From positions 1 to 8,601 of the forward strand of contig DOFA01000174.1 in the NCBI GenBank assembly GCA_003532195.1: a stretch of DNA of 8,601 nt. The letters are read 5' to 3'. Made by a program: the position numbers and the translations under genes. Positions 6,596 to 8,601 of the stretch are shown here, piece after piece (the stretch's first letter is position 1; each line of letters starts with the position of its first letter). This stretch comes from Clostridiales bacterium. Its GTDB lineage: Bacteria; Bacillota; Clostridia; Saccharofermentanales; UBA5734. Below the pieces are notes generated by a model, which was not told the DNA's origin, did not search any database, and was given only the letters and a program-made list of their open reading frames with translations.

Positions 6596-6619
6596 ATCAG
6601 ATAGAGGCCGAATGATCAG
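6572..6619 (+). repeat. Three GATCAG copies around the glycosidase promoter
   Basis: AGATCAG occurs at 6572-6578 (adjoining the -35) and 6594-6600 (overlapping the -10), and TGATCAG at 6613-6619 (just past the expected start). Copies are 22 and 19 bp apart, near two helical turns. The ATCAG core is shared with the repeats at the minus promoter. They may be half-sites of a repressor; the short motif makes chance possible. Confidence 0.35.
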
Positions 6620-6623
6620 GGGG
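6618..6623 (+). promoter_or_regulatory. Ribosome binding site deciding the GTG start of the GH110-like gene
   Basis: AGGGGG 8 nt before GTG 6632. The nearby ATG at 6625 is in another frame that stops within nine codons, so the GTG is the supported start. Confidence 0.75.
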
Positions 6624-6631
6624 CATGTGCT

Positions 6632-8263
6632 GTGAATACCGTTTTGTTTGAAAAGGGCCTGAAGTGGCAAAGCAATACCCGGTACCTGGGCGACAAGCCC
6701 GAGTACCATTTCTATCTCGATGAGGCCGTCTTCACAACCGAACCCGCCTATCGCGCGCCATCGCCTGCGTGCCTGGATCATCTGCGGGTCGCTTTTCTGC
6801 TGAAGGACCTGACGGATGTCACGTTTGACTTCAATGGCGCCCGGCTGGTTTTTCACGGCCGGATCACACCTTTTATTCTCGATAACTGCCAAAATGTCGT
6901 CCTGAAGAATTTCTTGATCGATTATGACCGCCCTTTTTATACCCAGGCGGAGATCCTCGATTTTACGCCGGGCCGCCTGAAAATGAAGATCCACGACCGC
7001 TTTCCATACCGGATGGACGGCGGTTATCTGGTCGCCACAAGCACGACCTGGGAAAATTACCTGAACGAAAACAACCTCCTGCTCCAGCTGTACGACCGCA
7101 AAACGCTGACCACCGCGCCGTTTGAGCTTATCCTCGCCCTGATCGGCGATGAAATCCACATTCCGCCGTATCGGCTTCCCCTGCCGATCCATCACCTGCA
7201 CGCAGCCCGGGACGGCGAAAACGTCGTGCTGACGGGCGATTTCCCCCAATCCTGGAAATCCGGATACGACCTGGTCATTACCCATGAGCAGCGCGACAAG
7301 AATTCCTTCACAGCGCTCAACTGCCGGGATGTGCTGGTCGAAAACGTACGGATTCTGCACGGCGCGTCCGTGGCGTTTATCGGGATGCACAGCGAGAATA
7401 TCACACTTCGCCATTTCGACATGTTTACCGATGAAAAATCCGCGGGACTGATATCGAACAACGCCGACGCCGTGCACACGTTCAACTGCCTTGGCCAGCT
7501 GCGTATGGAAAGCTGCCGCATGGAAAGCATGCTCGACGACTGCCTGAACGTCCACGGCAATTTCGGCGAAGTGACCGCCGTCAATGGCGGCGCAATCCGT
7601 CTTGATTACGGCCGTTCGCAGATCGGCGTTTCCTTCGGGATGGTTTGCCCGGGCGAAACGCTCGCCTTCTGCCGCGGGCGGACACGGGAAGAAATCTGTG
7701 AACGCCTGGTGCTCGCAGCGCGCGCCGTCGGCCCTTATATCATGGAAGTACTCCTCGATGGGTCCGCCTCGGGTGTGGCGGCCGGTGATGTCGCCGAGAA
7801 CCTGACCGCGCAAGCACAAACCGAGGTTCTCGATTGCGATTTCGGCAAGTACCGGGGGACCATGCGGCTGCAAACCCGGGCGAAAACCCTGGTTGACCGC
7901 TGCCGTTTCTATAATGATCACCTGTCCATACTCGCTTCCGGCGATGTGGGAACATGGTGGGAATCCAGTCCGCTCACCGATGCGTGCATCTCCAATTGTG
8001 AATTCTGCAGTGCCGCCGGGCCGCAAATCAAAATCGCTCCGGAATTTGAATTTACTAACCAGGCGCCTTATTATCACCGGAATATAGCCGTTCGCGACAA
8101 CCTGTTCCACGGCTCTTATGCGATCGACTGCAGCCATGCCGACGGACTGACCTTTACCGGCAATCGCAGCGCCGGCGGCGAAGAACTCCAGGTCCGGGCG
8201 CGGCATTGCGGCCGCATGGTCCTCGACAACGCGAGTTTGGAGAAATCGGACGATGCAACCTGA
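6632..8263 (+). CDS. GH110-like right-handed beta-helix glycosidase, cytoplasmic (543 aa)
   Basis: The protein resembles glycoside hydrolase family 110, whose known members are inverting exo-alpha-1,3-galactosidases (blood-group-B, alpha-Gal, some carrageenan linkages). Visible family features: FHGRITPF (74-81) and LIDYDRPF (95-102) near the N-terminus, then ADAVH (278-282) and LDDCLNVHG (301-309). The acidic residues D279, D302 and D303 are spaced 23 and 24 apart, matching, as I recall, the three aspartates implicated as catalytic in a marine GH110 structure. Later beta-helix rungs are seen in VLDCDFGKYRG, VDRCRFYNDH and ISNCEFCSA. No signal peptide or membrane segment is present, so it should act on imported oligosaccharides. 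It is somewhat shorter than characterised GH110 enzymes. Start is GTG at 6632 with AGGGGG 8 nt upstream. It overlaps the next gene by 11 nt. Alpha-galactosidase activity is inferred; another galactosidic or related linkage is possible. Confidence 0.75.
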   Translation: MNTVLFEKGLKWQSNTRYLGDKPEYHFYLDEAVFTTEPAYRAPSPACLDHLRVAFLLKDLTDVTFDFNGARLVFHGRITPFILDNCQNVVLKNFLIDYDRPFYTQAEILDFTPGRLKMKIHDRFPYRMDGGYLVATSTTWENYLNENNLLLQLYDRKTLTTAPFELILALIGDEIHIPPYRLPLPIHHLHAARDGENVVLTGDFPQSWKSGYDLVITHEQRDKNSFTALNCRDVLVENVRILHGASVAFIGMHSENITLRHFDMFTDEKSAGLISNNADAVHTFNCLGQLRMESCRMESMLDDCLNVHGNFGEVTAVNGGAIRLDYGRSQIGVSFGMVCPGETLAFCRGRTREEICERLVLAARAVGPYIMEVLLDGSASGVAAGDVAENLTAQAQTEVLDCDFGKYRGTMRLQTRAKTLVDRCRFYNDHLSILASGDVGTWWESSPLTDACISNCEFCSAAGPQIKIAPEFEFTNQAPYYHRNIAVRDNLFHGSYAIDCSHADGLTFTGNRSAGGEELQVRARHCGRMVLDNASLEKSDDAT

Positions 8264-8601
8264 GATTCCGGTAAAATCCGCAATTCCAATTACCTGCGAG
8301 TCCGGCGCCGTTGTCCTTCGCTTTCCCTGCCCGGGCGGCGCTTTATGGGCAGAATCCTCATATCTGTGCGTGGATATCGAAATGCGTCAGCAAAGCGACG
8401 TGCGGATTAGTTTAACCTTCATCAGTCACGAGGGGCGCCGACTGGTTCTTGCCCATGAACTCATGCCGAATATTCGGGTCGTCTTTCCAGCCTGCCTGCG
8501 CGACCTGCGTTCAAGCCGCGTCTTTCTGCCGGTATTCCCGGGCGGGTACAAAGGCTTTGTATCCGGGCTGCCGATGGGTCTGGACGAAGTTGAAACCATT
8601 G
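8253..8601 (+). CDS. Unassigned protein, 3'-partial, possibly a carbohydrate-active enzyme N-terminus
   Basis: ATG at 8253 opens a frame (MQPEIPVKSAIPITC...) that stays open for 116 codons to the right edge. It overlaps the end of the GH110-like gene by 11 nt, with GGAG 10 nt upstream, so it is very probably co-transcribed and translationally coupled. The visible part has alternating hydrophobic strands (VVLRF, YLCVDIEM, VRISLTFI, RLVLAHEL, RVVFP) and ends with FLPVFPGGYKGFVSGLPMG then DEVETI. This resembles the beta-sandwich module at the N-terminus of some polysaccharide-degrading enzymes, where a strand with F-P-G-x-x-K-G precedes D-E-V-x-x-I. That resemblance is weak and from memory. There is no signal peptide. 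I do not assign a family. Confidence 0.65.
   Translation, partial: MQPEIPVKSAIPITCESGAVVLRFPCPGGALWAESSYLCVDIEMRQQSDVRISLTFISHEGRRLVLAHELMPNIRVVFPACLRDLRSSRVFLPVFPGGYKGFVSGLPMGLDEVETI

Larger units (their letters stand above)
6518..6631. promoter_or_regulatory. Intergenic control region of the glycosidase operon
   Basis: 114 AT-rich bases between the regulator stop and the GTG of the glycosidase gene. It holds the palindrome, promoter and GATCAG repeats listed separately. No GC-rich hairpin with a T-run is present, so some read-through from the regulator gene is possible. Confidence 0.7.

Noticed and set aside
6575..8206. A 543-codon open frame on the minus strand opposite the GH110-like gene
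   Set aside because: It is in codon register with the sense gene. Sense codons TTA, CTA and TCA, which would make antisense stops, are rare in this GC-rich gene, so the antisense stays open. Its translation shows no recognisable motifs, while the sense frame has family motifs, a ribosome site and a promoter. The equal length is coincidence.
1..8601. tRNA/rRNA genes, CRISPR arrays, insertion sequences or attachment sites
   Set aside because: No regularly spaced repeats, transposase motifs, cloverleaf-like sequences or terminal inverted repeats were seen on reading both strands.

Overview
The window is most consistent with a moderately GC-rich (by eye mid-to-high 50s %) Bacillota genome, probably an anaerobic gut-type Clostridia. 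The support is a DUF5050-type surface propeller gene, an RpiR-type regulator, strong Shine-Dalgarno sequences, AT-rich intergenic DNA, and textbook sigma-A promoters, one of them a perfect TTGACA-17-TATAAT. This placement is inference; there is no rRNA or other marker gene.

Layout: (1) 1-1047, plus strand: 3' part of a DUF5050-like beta-propeller gene that starts before the window and looks unrelated to the rest. (2) 1080-5300, minus strand: a tight three-gene operon. In transcription order it encodes a two-domain class I mannose-6-phosphate-isomerase-like protein (3495-5300), an L-arabinose/L-fucose-isomerase-like enzyme (2034-3467) and a divergent ROK-family sugar kinase-like protein (1080-2027). 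(3) 5301-5644: a 344-bp AT-rich divergent control region with a perfect promoter for the minus-strand operon, a 10-bp direct repeat placed like operators, a possible leader ORF ending on the first start codon, and a promoter for the plus-strand regulator. (4) 5645-6517, plus: MurR/RpiR regulator (HTH + SIS). (5) 6518-6631: 114 bp with a perfect 6+4+6 palindrome, a strong promoter and three GATCAG copies. (6) 6632-8263, plus: a GH110-like right-handed beta-helix glycosidase. (7) 8253-8601, plus: start of an overlapping gene that runs off the window.

Together, (2)-(7) read as a dedicated carbohydrate-use locus. A sugar-phosphate-sensing RpiR protein sits between a glycosidase operon and an operon of isomerase, kinase and PMI-like enzymes. 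The likely flow is: an imported glycoside is cleaved in the cytoplasm by the GH110-like enzyme, and the released sugar is isomerised and phosphorylated by the divergent operon. No transporter is visible, so uptake must be encoded elsewhere or beyond the right edge. Several members are divergent from characterised relatives: the ROK protein lacks its usual zinc and sugar-contact motifs, the PMI carries an extra N-terminal domain, and the GH110-like protein has no signal peptide. The actual sugar is therefore unknown and is the main open question.
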